Source: Tenericutes bacterium HGW-Tenericutes-2
Lineage (GTDB): Bacteria; Bacillota_I; Bacilli_A; Acholeplasmatales; Acholeplasmataceae
Assembly: GCA_002839095.1 (NCBI GenBank)
Contig: PGXL01000001.1
Location: 357,359-421,358 of the forward strand
DNA length: 64,000 bases
Reading direction: 5' to 3'
Position numbers and translations under genes: made by a program. How positions within the stretch are numbered: position 1 is the first letter of the stretch; each line of letters starts with the position of its first letter. Shown here in pieces: positions 27,048 to 36,546 of this stretch. The notes below the pieces were generated by a model. The model was not told where the DNA came from. It ran no database searches and saw nothing but the letters and a program-made list of their open reading frames with translations.

Positions 27048-28085
27048 CTAAATCTCTAACTTCTTTGTACTACCTCTTACAATCAACTTAGACTTAACCA
27101 TCTTACTATCTGTAGTTCTTGTGTTTGCTATAATATCTCCCATGACTAGATTCGCTGCAATTTCACCTTTTTTAGAAATAAACTGTCTTATAGTCGTTAA
27201 TCCTGGAGATGTGAAAGATGCTGCTTGAATATCATCGAATCCTACAATTGATAATTCATCTGGTATCTTCTTGCCATTATCCTGACATACCTTCATAATA
27301 CCTAAAGCAACGATATCTGCATCGACTACTAAAGCTGTTAAATCAAACTTTTCCTTCATTAATCTTTGTGCTAGATGCATTCCACCTTCAAATGTAGTTA
27401 ATGTCTCAAACACACAATCGTTATTAATCTTTAAATTCGCTTCTAGCATTGCTTTTCCATAACCTAAATAACGGTTATTGTGGATTGGAGATTGTTGGAT
27501 AGACCCTCCAACAAATCCAATCTTTTTGTGACCTAAGCTAATTAAATGCTTCGTTGCCATGTATGAGCCTTCCGCGTCATCTGTGTTGACTGAATGAAAG
27601 TCATTTGCGTAGGTCTCGTAAACGTCTGTTAGTACAGTTGGTATATTTAATGCTTTAACTTCTTCATAGATGTCTGGTGGGTAAGAACCTAATAGAATAA
27701 TCCCATCTAGCCCTCTACTTTGAATCCAGTTTTTATATTTACCTTTGACTTGAATACCCGATAACAAGATATCATAACCATATTGTGAGATTACTTTATG
27801 AATTTCACCTAAATATTCAGCGAAAAAAGGATTGGTCTCCAAAAGGGTACCAGTCGTATCCGATGGTGCGATTAAGGGAAGTGTTACTCCAATTAATCTC
27901 GTCTGCCCATTGGATAAAGATCTAGCATTAATACTTGGAATGTAATCCAAGTCAGCCATAATCTTTCTCACTCTTTCTTTAGTTTTTTCTGAAACCTTAT
28001 CCACATCATTAATGACATAGGATACAGTTGCTGTTGAAACACCAGCTAGTTTCGCAATTTCAGCGATATTCGTCTTTTTGGTCAT
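27048..28085 (-). CDS. LacI-family transcriptional regulator
   Basis: This 345-residue protein has a LacI helix-turn-helix at residues 4-25 (NIAEIAKLAGVSTATVSYVIN), a hinge helix (YIPSINARSLSNG) and a two-lobed sugar-binding core (VDADIVALGIM; PDELSIVGFDDIQAAS). It probably senses a sugar or sugar phosphate released by the pathway and binds palindromic operators such as GTTAATCGGTTAAC at 44516-44529. It is the last gene of the operon, 37 bp after the beta-phosphoglucomutase gene, which suggests autoregulation. No other regulator is seen in the locus. Confidence 0.93.
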   Translation of the reverse strand: MTKKTNIAEIAKLAGVSTATVSYVINDVDKVSEKTKERVRKIMADLDYIPSINARSLSNGQTRLIGVTLPLIAPSDTTGTLLETNPFFAEYLGEIHKVISQYGYDILLSGIQVKGKYKNWIQSRGLDGIILLGSYPPDIYEEVKALNIPTVLTDVYETYANDFHSVNTDDAEGSYMATKHLISLGHKKIGFVGGSIQQSPIHNNRYLGYGKAMLEANLKINNDCVFETLTTFEGGMHLAQRLMKEKFDLTALVVDADIVALGIMKVCQDNGKKIPDELSIVGFDDIQAASFTSPGLTTIRQFISKKGEIAANLVMGDIIANTRTTDSKMVKSKLIVRGSTKKLEI

Positions 28086-28122
28086 AATACTCCTTGAATA
28101 CTAATTTATATATATTATACAC

Positions 28123-28755
28123 CTAAACCAGTCTCAAAATATCTCTGATATCATCAAACCTATAATCTGCAAGCTCTGATTTTTTAGCATCAAAGACTGC
28201 GATAGCTGTCATTTGTGCAGCTTTTGCTGCTTCGATGCCAACAATGGCATCCTCAACAACTGCACAATGCTTAGGATTTAGTCCTAGCTTTTTAGCTGCT
28301 ATTAAAAAGACATCAGGTGCAGGCTTAGATTTTTTAATATCGTTACCATCAGCTATCTCATCAAAGATATCTGTTAATTTGATTTGTTTAAGAATTGCTT
28401 TCGCATTCTTTGAAGATGATCCTATCGCGATTTTAATCCCTTTATCCTTTAATTTACCGAGTACCTCTAAGACATTAGGTAATATGTCTTTTGGTGTAAG
28501 ACTACTTAAGAGTTCTATATAGTAATTATTCTTCTTTTCTGCTAACGCTTCTTTTTCTTCATTAGAATAAGTTTTATTTGCTTTCTCTAAGATGATCTCA
28601 AGAGATGCCATTCTAGATACTCCTCTTAAGCGGTGATTGATTGTTTTACTAAACTCAATATGTTCTTGATCAGAAATATATTTCCATGCAAGATAATGAA
28701 GCTCATCCGTACTAACGATAACCCCATCTAGATCAAATATAACTGCCTTAATCAT
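28123..28755 (-). CDS. pgmB: Beta-phosphoglucomutase
   Basis: This 210-residue HAD-family enzyme has the nucleophile motif FDLDGVIVSTDELHY (D8, D10), a helical cap, SSSKNAKAIL (threonine/serine motif) and the late acidic motif VEDAIVGIEAA. It converts beta-glucose 1-phosphate, the product of inverting GH65 phosphorylases, to glucose 6-phosphate. Location directly after two GH65 genes, with an 8-base overlap with the second, makes this assignment strong. It feeds glycolysis without using ATP on that glucose unit. Confidence 0.92.
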   Translation of the reverse strand: MIKAVIFDLDGVIVSTDELHYLAWKYISDQEHIEFSKTINHRLRGVSRMASLEIILEKANKTYSNEEKEALAEKKNNYYIELLSSLTPKDILPNVLEVLGKLKDKGIKIAIGSSSKNAKAILKQIKLTDIFDEIADGNDIKKSKPAPDVFLIAAKKLGLNPKHCAVVEDAIVGIEAAKAAQMTAIAVFDAKKSELADYRFDDIRDILRLV

Positions 28756-30919
28756 TTATTATTTCCTCCATGATCTTCGATTCATTTTTGTTTATGTTTA
28801 TCTTATATAACTTACCCTTGTCTCTAACAGTGTAGGATATACTCTCAAATGATTTTGGAAGCTTAGGGTTCACTTTGATACCTTGATTAAAGGAAAGTCC
28901 TGAGAACCCAAAAATCGCTGTCATATAGGCTCCACCTGAGGCGGCAGGATGTGTACCACCAATATAAATACCTCCAGCAAAGTGCTTAGATTTTCCTGTT
29001 AAATCTACAGTTGCTGATTTCATAAAGAGTGGATATGCATCATTTGGATTGTTTATTAAACATGATGTTAATGCATACATACTCGCTGATAGAGTAGACC
29101 CATGTTCAGTTCTTGGTTCATAATATTCCCAGTTCTTTTGAATCACGTCTAGTGAGTATTTTTCCTTAAATAAATAGAGCATGGTGATCACATCAGCTTG
29201 CTTAATGATTTGAGTATCTCCCGCTAGACCTTGTCCACCAAGATACTCATGTTCATGAAGTTTGAGCTTGAGTAATTCTTCTTTATGGATATCCTTGTGA
29301 TTGAAGTATCCATCAAACTGTTCAATCACACGATTATCTTCTATTTCTTTAATATAGACTAAGTCCTTATATTTTTTAATCGATTCTAATTCATGGTGAT
29401 AGTTAAGCTTTTCTACCATTTCATTAAAGTATTGATCGTTTTCGTTTTTAAAATATTTTTCATATTCAAGAACAAGTTCAAAAACCATTTTGACAAGTTG
29501 ATTGGTGAATGCGTTATTATGAACACGCTCATGATATTCATCTGGACCCATGACATCCCAAATCTCAAACCTATTTTTTAGAATTGAATAATGTCCATAG
29601 TCTAAATAAAATCTAGCGACCTCTAAAATGACTTCTAATGCTCCATCCTTTAAAATACAGTAATCACTTGTTCTATCGATATACATCTTCATTGCGTAGA
29701 CGATATCACCTGAGATATGAACCTGTTTATCCTTAAAATAAGTTCTAATGAGTCTTTTAGTAAATACATCGGTAACATTATAATCTGTACATGCATCATA
29801 TCCATTCTCTTGAGATTCCCATGCATAAAAAGCTCCATTGAAACCATAGGATTTCGCTTTTAGTTTAGCTCCTGGTAACCCTTGAATTCGATAAAGGATA
29901 ATCCTTTTTGCACTCACTAAATCTGTATTTAGATAAAAGGGTAACATAAAGATTTCAGTATCCCAAAATACTGCACCTTTATAGGTTTGCCCTGATATAC
30001 CACGCGCAGGAATAGACTGATAATCGCTTTGTGGTGCTAATAAAAGTAAATGATAAATGGAATATCTTAAGGCTAAATCTGCTTTTTCATCACCCTTGAT
30101 GATGACGTTAGAAATATCCCATTTTTGATTCCAAATTTGACTGTGTTTTTCTAATCTTTTGTGATACCCTTCATATAATACTTCTGACAGTAAAATTTCT
30201 AAATCATCATTTTCTTGATCGACACCAATGACTGCATAGGATTCAAATTTATAGACATGATTTTTTTTAGCATCAATCTCTATGACATAAAAAATGCCAT
30301 GATCATTTTTTTCAATCCTTACTTTGCTATTTTCAAATAATGGAGTTATTTCTTTTAGACAAGTAATCCGGTGTCCTTTTTCATGTGTAACACCTTCTAC
30401 TTTTAAATATCCTTTTTCACTTAGCTTAACATCTTCTATATGCTTACCATTGATATCCCAAATATCAATATCAATACCAGTTTTAATAACTATTTTAATA
30501 TCTTTATCAACAGATACTTGAAATTTAGAAATGATTACTCTTTCATCAACACTAGATACGAACCTAGAAGATTCTATAGTGACTTGATAGCTATCTCTTT
30601 CGATTACACTTCTTCTAGACATGACTGCATTTTTCATATCTAATATCTGTTCATGTGTGATAACTTTACCATTTAAAACATTTAAAGGTTTCCCATCTAT
30701 AATCACTTCAGTAAATAAAGGATTAAACGCATTCACTGGTTCTCTCCATCCATCACCCACTTGATCATAGACAAAAGGCAGAGTGATTGCTACCATCTCT
30801 GCTCTTCTAAATTCATCCAAGGTTCCTCTAACTCCTAACTTCATATGTCCGATTAGAAATTGATTGCCCCTATGAATGATATGCTCTTTATCAAAACCAT
30901 TTTCTTTAATTAGCCACAT
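28748..30919 (-). CDS. GH65 family glycoside phosphorylase (second copy)
   Basis: This protein of about 723 residues is a GH65 phosphorylase. The N-terminal beta-sandwich starts WLIKENGFDKEHI and has FLIGHMKLGVRGTLDEF. The (alpha/alpha)6 barrel has GAVFWDTEIFMLPF and the catalytic acid motif MGPDEYHERVHNNAFTN, then a KQADV segment. GH65 enzymes reversibly cleave alpha-glucosidic disaccharides with phosphate to give beta-glucose 1-phosphate. The acid motif is nearer kojibiose-type than maltose phosphorylases, but the linkage cannot be fixed by eye. ATG at 30917-30919 is chosen: it overlaps the stop of the upstream GH65 gene and matches the family start, whereas an earlier ATG has no ribosome site. 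Confidence 0.93.
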   Translation of the reverse strand: MWLIKENGFDKEHIIHRGNQFLIGHMKLGVRGTLDEFRRAEMVAITLPFVYDQVGDGWREPVNAFNPLFTEVIIDGKPLNVLNGKVITHEQILDMKNAVMSRRSVIERDSYQVTIESSRFVSSVDERVIISKFQVSVDKDIKIVIKTGIDIDIWDINGKHIEDVKLSEKGYLKVEGVTHEKGHRITCLKEITPLFENSKVRIEKNDHGIFYVIEIDAKKNHVYKFESYAVIGVDQENDDLEILLSEVLYEGYHKRLEKHSQIWNQKWDISNVIIKGDEKADLALRYSIYHLLLLAPQSDYQSIPARGISGQTYKGAVFWDTEIFMLPFYLNTDLVSAKRIILYRIQGLPGAKLKAKSYGFNGAFYAWESQENGYDACTDYNVTDVFTKRLIRTYFKDKQVHISGDIVYAMKMYIDRTSDYCILKDGALEVILEVARFYLDYGHYSILKNRFEIWDVMGPDEYHERVHNNAFTNQLVKMVFELVLEYEKYFKNENDQYFNEMVEKLNYHHELESIKKYKDLVYIKEIEDNRVIEQFDGYFNHKDIHKEELLKLKLHEHEYLGGQGLAGDTQIIKQADVITMLYLFKEKYSLDVIQKNWEYYEPRTEHGSTLSASMYALTSCLINNPNDAYPLFMKSATVDLTGKSKHFAGGIYIGGTHPAASGGAYMTAIFGFSGLSFNQGIKVNPKLPKSFESISYTVRDKGKLYKININKNESKIMEEIIND

Positions 30920-33152
30920 GAATCTTATAGATCCCCTTTTTAAGTTTATAAACCTCATGATAGATTTCTATTGGTTCATCTAGATCTTTATCTAAAGTTA
31001 ATGTAATATTTTCTTTATCTACATAGACTTGGATATTTGATCCAAAGAGCTGTAGATGAAATTGATAGGATGTCCAAGACTCTGGACAATATGGAGATAG
31101 CTTAATGATTTCTCCATCACTTCTGAGCCCGCCAAATCCATATACAATATTTACCCATGCTGCAGCAATCGATGTAATATGAAGTCCTTCTCTAGCATTT
31201 CTATTATAGTCATCTAAGTCCATACGGGTAGCGAATCCAAAGAAGTCTAAGGCTTCTTTCTTATACCCTAATTCAGATGCTAAAATTGAATGAATGGAAG
31301 GTGATAATGAAGACTCATGAATTGTCTTTGGTTCATAGTAGTCATAATTCGCTTTTTTCGTTTCTAAATCAAACTGTGTACTATATAAGAACATAAACAT
31401 TAAGACATCTGGTTGTTTAATCATATCGTTACGATATATTCTATCGTAGCTCCAGTTTGCATATAATGGAAAATCTGTGACAGGTATAGAATGAATATCC
31501 AGATGAGGTAGATCATGAAAGCCTTCATGCTGCTCATAGATCTTTGTCGTTTCATCATATGGAAGATACATGAGCTGACACTTTCTTCTCATGACTTCTA
31601 TTTCACTATCTTTAAGGTTTAACTTATTCATAACCTCTTGAACCTTATGATTTTTTTGATAAGTCTCATAAACTTCAATTAAATACTCCATCGAGGTCTT
31701 CGCGAGTAAATTGGTATACGCGTTATGATTAACCATCATTTGGAATTCATCAGGACCCATGACACCGTAATAACCAAATTTTGTTTCGTCATGGTTGTAT
31801 TGTCCTCTTGATGAAAAGAATCTAGCTATTTCAACAAGCATTTCAAATCCATAATGAATCAAAAACTCAGTATCTTTCGTATTTTTAACATAATGCCAGA
31901 TTGCATAGGCAACTGCACTTGTTGGTTGAAACTGAAGTGATGCATGTTGCCATAGGTCACATGCCTCATCACCATTTAAGGTAGCGATTGGATAGCAGGC
32001 TCCATTACAGTCTAATTCCTTCGCTCTTTTTCTTGCTTGACTTAAGGTGTTATATCTAAACATCAATAGATTTTTAGCAGCTTTAGGATTGGTGAATAAA
32101 TAAACAGGTATACAATATGTTTCAGAATCCCAGAAGGCATGACCTGAATAAGCTTCTCCTGTTAATCCTTTCGCACCGATATTGTTATGCTCAGATACAC
32201 CCTGATAGGTTCCAACGAGTTGAAATAAACAATATCTAATGCCTTGCTGATTTAATGCATCTCCATTGATTTGAATGTCATTTTTAGCCCAATACTCTTC
32301 GAAAAATTTTGTGTTATCTTTCAGTGTTTGATCATAAGATGATACGCTTAAAAGCTTATTCGCTTCTTCCTCAAAGAAGATAAGATCTCTAATCTTTGTT
32401 TTATCAATTAATGAAACAATCGTTTTATCGATTTCAATCGTAGTATTCAAGTTTAAATTTAAAGTCTCTAGGTTTAATTTGTTTTCGATAGTTACACTAG
32501 ATTGATAATCACTTCTTGTATCTAGCTTATATCCCACATAAACACTTTGATTGGTTGTTGTAGCTCCAAGACTTAAATTCTTTTTAGCCTCTATTAAATC
32601 CCAATATCCAGGTTTACCCCAATGCATCGTGTTGAAGTCAATACCAAATGCTAATGTGATACTACCAAAATATGTGATTGGTTTAACAATCACCTTTTGA
32701 TGCGCGATTTGATAGGTTTTCATATTTAAGATTTTCTTGAATGTGATTTCAAATAGATTAGAGACTTGATAAGTTCTAGTTGCTTCACCTGTCTTAAAAT
32801 CTAGAGTTCTACTATATCCTTCTATTTTTTTAGGATCGAAGATATGAAGCTCATCACCAATATAGATTCTTACGTAAAAAGGATTAGCGGCATTGACCAT
32901 ATAATGCAGTTTATCAGATATCCCTTTATAGTGACTTCTTCTAATATCCTTAGGTATTTCATAGATCCCATTAAAATAGGTTCCTATTAAAGTCTCTTTA
33001 ACATATCCTTCATCAAAGTATCCTCTAACACCCATATATTCATTGGATAGCGAAAACAAAGACTCAGAGACTAAAGCTCTGTCTTCATGAAAACCAGATT
33101 CAATTAGCTTCCATGGATCGATATCCAAATATCGTTGTGCAATTTTTGCCAT
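30906..33152 (-). CDS. GH65 family glycoside phosphorylase (first copy)
   Basis: This 748-residue GH65 enzyme has a typical start (DPWKLIESGFHEDRALVSESLFSLSNEYMGVRG), FWDSETYCIPVYLF at the active-site entrance and the acid motif MGPDEFQMMVNHNAYTN. It also has the usual IKQPDVLMF segment and the DYYEPKTIHESSLSPSIHS region. It differs clearly from its neighbour, so the two probably handle different linkages; the DEFQMMVN form recalls nigerose-type phosphorylases, which is a guess. AGGAG lies before the ATG. It is a cytoplasmic enzyme acting on disaccharides imported by the upstream ABC system and releasing beta-glucose 1-phosphate for PgmB. Confidence 0.94.
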   Translation of the reverse strand: MAKIAQRYLDIDPWKLIESGFHEDRALVSESLFSLSNEYMGVRGYFDEGYVKETLIGTYFNGIYEIPKDIRRSHYKGISDKLHYMVNAANPFYVRIYIGDELHIFDPKKIEGYSRTLDFKTGEATRTYQVSNLFEITFKKILNMKTYQIAHQKVIVKPITYFGSITLAFGIDFNTMHWGKPGYWDLIEAKKNLSLGATTTNQSVYVGYKLDTRSDYQSSVTIENKLNLETLNLNLNTTIEIDKTIVSLIDKTKIRDLIFFEEEANKLLSVSSYDQTLKDNTKFFEEYWAKNDIQINGDALNQQGIRYCLFQLVGTYQGVSEHNNIGAKGLTGEAYSGHAFWDSETYCIPVYLFTNPKAAKNLLMFRYNTLSQARKRAKELDCNGACYPIATLNGDEACDLWQHASLQFQPTSAVAYAIWHYVKNTKDTEFLIHYGFEMLVEIARFFSSRGQYNHDETKFGYYGVMGPDEFQMMVNHNAYTNLLAKTSMEYLIEVYETYQKNHKVQEVMNKLNLKDSEIEVMRRKCQLMYLPYDETTKIYEQHEGFHDLPHLDIHSIPVTDFPLYANWSYDRIYRNDMIKQPDVLMFMFLYSTQFDLETKKANYDYYEPKTIHESSLSPSIHSILASELGYKKEALDFFGFATRMDLDDYNRNAREGLHITSIAAAWVNIVYGFGGLRSDGEIIKLSPYCPESWTSYQFHLQLFGSNIQVYVDKENITLTLDKDLDEPIEIYHEVYKLKKGIYKIHVAN

Positions 33153-33176
33153 AGTAATCTCCTTCTCACACAGACC

Positions 33177-34469
33177 TTATTTTCTGTAGCTGAGTATGTT
33201 CAAGATGTCTTGAAGATTTTTTAAATCATAAATTTTTTCATTCATTTTTAATTGATATGTATGATTTTTCTTATTGTATAAAACATTCGCTTTTTTATCA
33301 TCATAGGATATATGATATCCATAATTGATAAGCTCTCGAATGACTTGAAGCTCTTCTACTAATACAGGTAGAGCTTCAAAGATAAGCTCTTGAAATTGAT
33401 TTTCTCTTATTCTTTTTTTATCTTCATTAAAGAGATAAGTCTCTCCCGTGAAATCTAAATAAAGATCGTCTTGCTCAATAAAGTCTTGATCAACTTCAGC
33501 TCTAAAAGTTTGATTGAATGCCTCAATATGAAGTAGCTTACTCACCCCAAAGTTTTCAACTGCTACAAGCTTACCCTTTGTTAAGATATCTTTAAATTGA
33601 TGATGAACTCTTAGTGCCTTAGGTCTTATCGTTATCAATGCTTTACTGAGTTGATTTTTTTGAATTAATAACTTCGTTTCATCATTTAAAGCAATTTCTT
33701 GATCATCAACATATATCCTTTGATCTTTAATGGTTACTGTTATCAAATTTGCTTCAGGTAGACCTATAAATAATGAGGTATCTAGGTGTGCAGGATCGTG
33801 ATACATTTGATAAGGTGTACCTACCTGAACTATTTTACCTTCCATCATTAAGACAATTCGACTTGCCATGGCCATCGCTTCAACCTGGTCATGCGTAACA
33901 TATACACAAGTCGTTTGAAACATTCTTTGAAGCTTTAATAGTTCACTTCTCATTTCAGATCTCAAAAGAGCATCTAAGTTAGATAGTGGTTCATCAAATA
34001 AAATCAATTTTTCTTGGTCCACTAGTGCTCTAGCCAAGGCCACTCTTTGGCGCTGTCCACCAGATAGCTGATTTGGATAGCTTCCAAGCTTCTCAAGTAA
34101 GGATAGCTTTCTAGCGATGTCTTCTACTTTTTTTCTTCTTTCAAGTTCACTTAGCTTCAGATTTAATAGACCAAATGCTATATTCTCATAAATAGTTAAA
34201 TGAGGTAATAGTGCATAGTTTTGAAAAACAAAGCTCAAATGTCTAGTGGATGGGTCTTCATCATTTTGAAGATGATCGTCTATATATAACTTCCCATCAC
34301 TTAACTCTTCTAGTCCTGCAATCATTCTTAAGGTTGTCGTTTTTCCTGATCCGGATGGTCCAACAATCACCAAAAATTCATCATTAAAGATTTCTAAATC
34401 GAAATCACTAATAACGTATAAATTCTTTTGAAAAGACTTATAAACTTTTTGGAGAGAAATCCTGCTCAT
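33177..34469 (-). CDS. Sugar ABC transporter ATPase (MalK/MsmX type)
   Basis: This protein of about 430 residues has Walker A GPSGSGKTT near residue 38, signature LSGGQRQRVALARAL near 133, Walker B LILFDEPLSNLD and H-loop VTHDQ. After about residue 230 come the OB-fold regulatory domains usual in MalK-type proteins (ITIRPKALRVHH). The C-terminal 90 residues (VLVEELQVIRELINYGYHISYDDKKANVLYNKK) are extra and not recognised. The second of two adjacent ATGs is chosen for ribosome-site spacing. The start lies 9 bp after the permease stop. A full-length, substrate-dedicated ATPase next to the permease suggests it is not shared. Confidence 0.92.
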   Translation of the reverse strand: MSRISLQKVYKSFQKNLYVISDFDLEIFNDEFLVIVGPSGSGKTTTLRMIAGLEELSDGKLYIDDHLQNDEDPSTRHLSFVFQNYALLPHLTIYENIAFGLLNLKLSELERRKKVEDIARKLSLLEKLGSYPNQLSGGQRQRVALARALVDQEKLILFDEPLSNLDALLRSEMRSELLKLQRMFQTTCVYVTHDQVEAMAMASRIVLMMEGKIVQVGTPYQMYHDPAHLDTSLFIGLPEANLITVTIKDQRIYVDDQEIALNDETKLLIQKNQLSKALITIRPKALRVHHQFKDILTKGKLVAVENFGVSKLLHIEAFNQTFRAEVDQDFIEQDDLYLDFTGETYLFNEDKKRIRENQFQELIFEALPVLVEELQVIRELINYGYHISYDDKKANVLYNKKNHTYQLKMNEKIYDLKNLQDILNILSYRK

Positions 34470-34478
34470 CATAAACCT

Positions 34479-36545
34479 CTATTTAATGCCTGTTGTTGTG
34501 GCATTTTGTGTAATTTGTTTCTGGAAGATAAAGAAGATAATCATTGGTGGAATCATCGTAAATAGCAATAGACTTAAGAATTGGTCTAATGTGATGTTAT
34601 ACGCAAACATTTCAACATGGACTCTAAAGAGCTTAATCATCACTGTCCAGTAATCTTGATTGGTAATCATGATATAAGGAAGTAGGAAGTCATTCCAAGC
34701 ACCAGTGACGGAAAATATTGCTACAACCATAATGACTGGCTTTGATAATGGAACGATAATTTTAAAGAAGGTTTGAAGTTTAGTCGCACCTTCGAGCTCA
34801 GCAACTTCAAATAAATCCTTAGGTAGACTTTCAAAATGTGTTTTAAATAGTAGAAAGAAAAATGGTGAAGCTCCTGCGATCAACCAAAAGGGTATTAAGG
34901 TAATAAATGTAGATTGAACTTGTCTTAGTGACATTCCTGAAATCGATGCGATGACTCTGTAAATACTTGAAATATTGGTATAAAGTGGAACTAGCGCTAC
35001 TGCTGGTGGAATTAACATCGATCCTAAAATCAAATAAAAAATCACTTTACTTCCCTTAGGCTTCAAGACAGCAATCACATAGGCGAGTAACCCATTAAAT
35101 AGAATTGCACAAAGTGCTGCACCAAGTGAGATAAATAATGAGTTATATACATTTTTCATAATTTGAGTCTTTTCAATGACTGTTATAAACTTAGTGAAAT
35201 CAAAGGAACTCGGGAAAAATGTATAATTTGCTGGTGATTGAAGAAGTTCATTACTATTTTTAAATGATGTGACAAATAGCCATACAAATGGCATTAAGAC
35301 AATTATTAATCCTATAATAAGAATGAAATACATAAAATAGTATCCAATTCTTCTGCTTGACTTCTTATAATCTGAGTAGGTTAAGATACCATCCTTCTTA
35401 GATTCAAAGATCTTTAATCCGTATTTTTTCGTATAAGTAAATAAGTAGTTCATTAATTTACTGAATTGATCTATAATCCATATCACTCTAATAAATACTA
35501 AAGCCTTATATATAGACTTCATTATCTTATTCAATAAATGGTTCAAATGGTTTAGAAATATATAAACCTTTTTCTGATTTCTATTTTCAATCTTTTCTAG
35601 TAACATCTCATAGGTTACATAAGGTTTAATCTTTAATTGATTCATTCTAGTTTTCTTATCAAAATATAAGTAAACATAAGTAAAAAGCAACAAGATAATC
35701 ATCGTCAATACACCTAAGGCTGCTGCTTGACCGGTATCCTGTGTTGTATAGATCAATTTATAAATGAGTAACCCTAATGTATTTGCTGAGTTATTCGTTT
35801 GACCCATGAAAATCATGGGTTCATAAAATATTTGAAAAACTGAAATGATTTGAATAATCAATAAAAGCTTGATATTAGGTAATAATGCAGGTATCGTTAT
35901 ATATTTAAGTCTCTTCCATACCGATAATCCCTTGATTCTAGCCGCTTCATATAAAGAGTGATCAACAGATTGTACGGTTGCTAAATAGATTAGCATTGTC
36001 GCTCCTGCAGATTTCCAGGTTAAGGTCATAATGATTAAAGGAATCGATAAGGAGTCATTAGATATCCATCTGGATGTCCCTAAACCAACCTTTGCGAGTA
36101 ATATATTAAAGAATCCATAATCATTGGCGTCCATCATAATCTTCCATGTCAAGATGACTGCAATTGCTGGAACAATATTAGGTAGGTAAAAACCTACCTT
36201 AAATAAACTCTTTGTCTTAATGACTTCACTTATTAATAAGGCTAAAATAATTGGGATAAAAAACCCAATAATCAAGGAATATAAAACATAAAGTAATGTA
36301 TTCCCTAAAGCTTGTGAGAATCTTGGGTCTGAAAAGACATTGATATAGTTTTGAATCCCATTGAAACCAATCATATCAAAATTTCTTGTTTTAGAAAATG
36401 AGTATATTATATTTTGTAATAATGGACCCCAAATAAAGAAAGCAAACAAAAAGATAGACGGTATAGCAATCGTCCATGATAAAAAATCTTTTTTGATATC
36501 CTTTTTCTTTAAGGTTGCTTGTTTCTTTAAATGAATAGAATCCAT
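34479..36545 (-). CDS. Fused double permease of a sugar ABC transporter
   Basis: This 688-residue protein holds two complete CUT1-type permeases in one chain. The N-terminal half (about 25-300) is MalF/UgpA-like with the EAA loop YEAARIKGLSVWKRLKYITIP. The C-terminal half (about 400-688) is MalG/UgpE-like with FEVAELEGATKLQTFFKIIVP. The roughly 100-residue linker is charged and amphipathic (YEMLLEKIENRNQKK...). No stop or frameshift is seen between the halves. These permeases are normally two proteins that pair in the membrane, so the fusion fixes their 1:1 ratio. It lies between the binding-protein and ATPase genes. Confidence 0.93.
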   Translation of the reverse strand: MDSIHLKKQATLKKKDIKKDFLSWTIAIPSIFLFAFFIWGPLLQNIIYSFSKTRNFDMIGFNGIQNYINVFSDPRFSQALGNTLLYVLYSLIIGFFIPIILALLISEVIKTKSLFKVGFYLPNIVPAIAVILTWKIMMDANDYGFFNILLAKVGLGTSRWISNDSLSIPLIIMTLTWKSAGATMLIYLATVQSVDHSLYEAARIKGLSVWKRLKYITIPALLPNIKLLLIIQIISVFQIFYEPMIFMGQTNNSANTLGLLIYKLIYTTQDTGQAAALGVLTMIILLLFTYVYLYFDKKTRMNQLKIKPYVTYEMLLEKIENRNQKKVYIFLNHLNHLLNKIMKSIYKALVFIRVIWIIDQFSKLMNYLFTYTKKYGLKIFESKKDGILTYSDYKKSSRRIGYYFMYFILIIGLIIVLMPFVWLFVTSFKNSNELLQSPANYTFFPSSFDFTKFITVIEKTQIMKNVYNSLFISLGAALCAILFNGLLAYVIAVLKPKGSKVIFYLILGSMLIPPAVALVPLYTNISSIYRVIASISGMSLRQVQSTFITLIPFWLIAGASPFFFLLFKTHFESLPKDLFEVAELEGATKLQTFFKIIVPLSKPVIMVVAIFSVTGAWNDFLLPYIMITNQDYWTVMIKLFRVHVEMFAYNITLDQFLSLLLFTMIPPMIIFFIFQKQITQNATTTGIK

Positions 36546-36546
36546 G

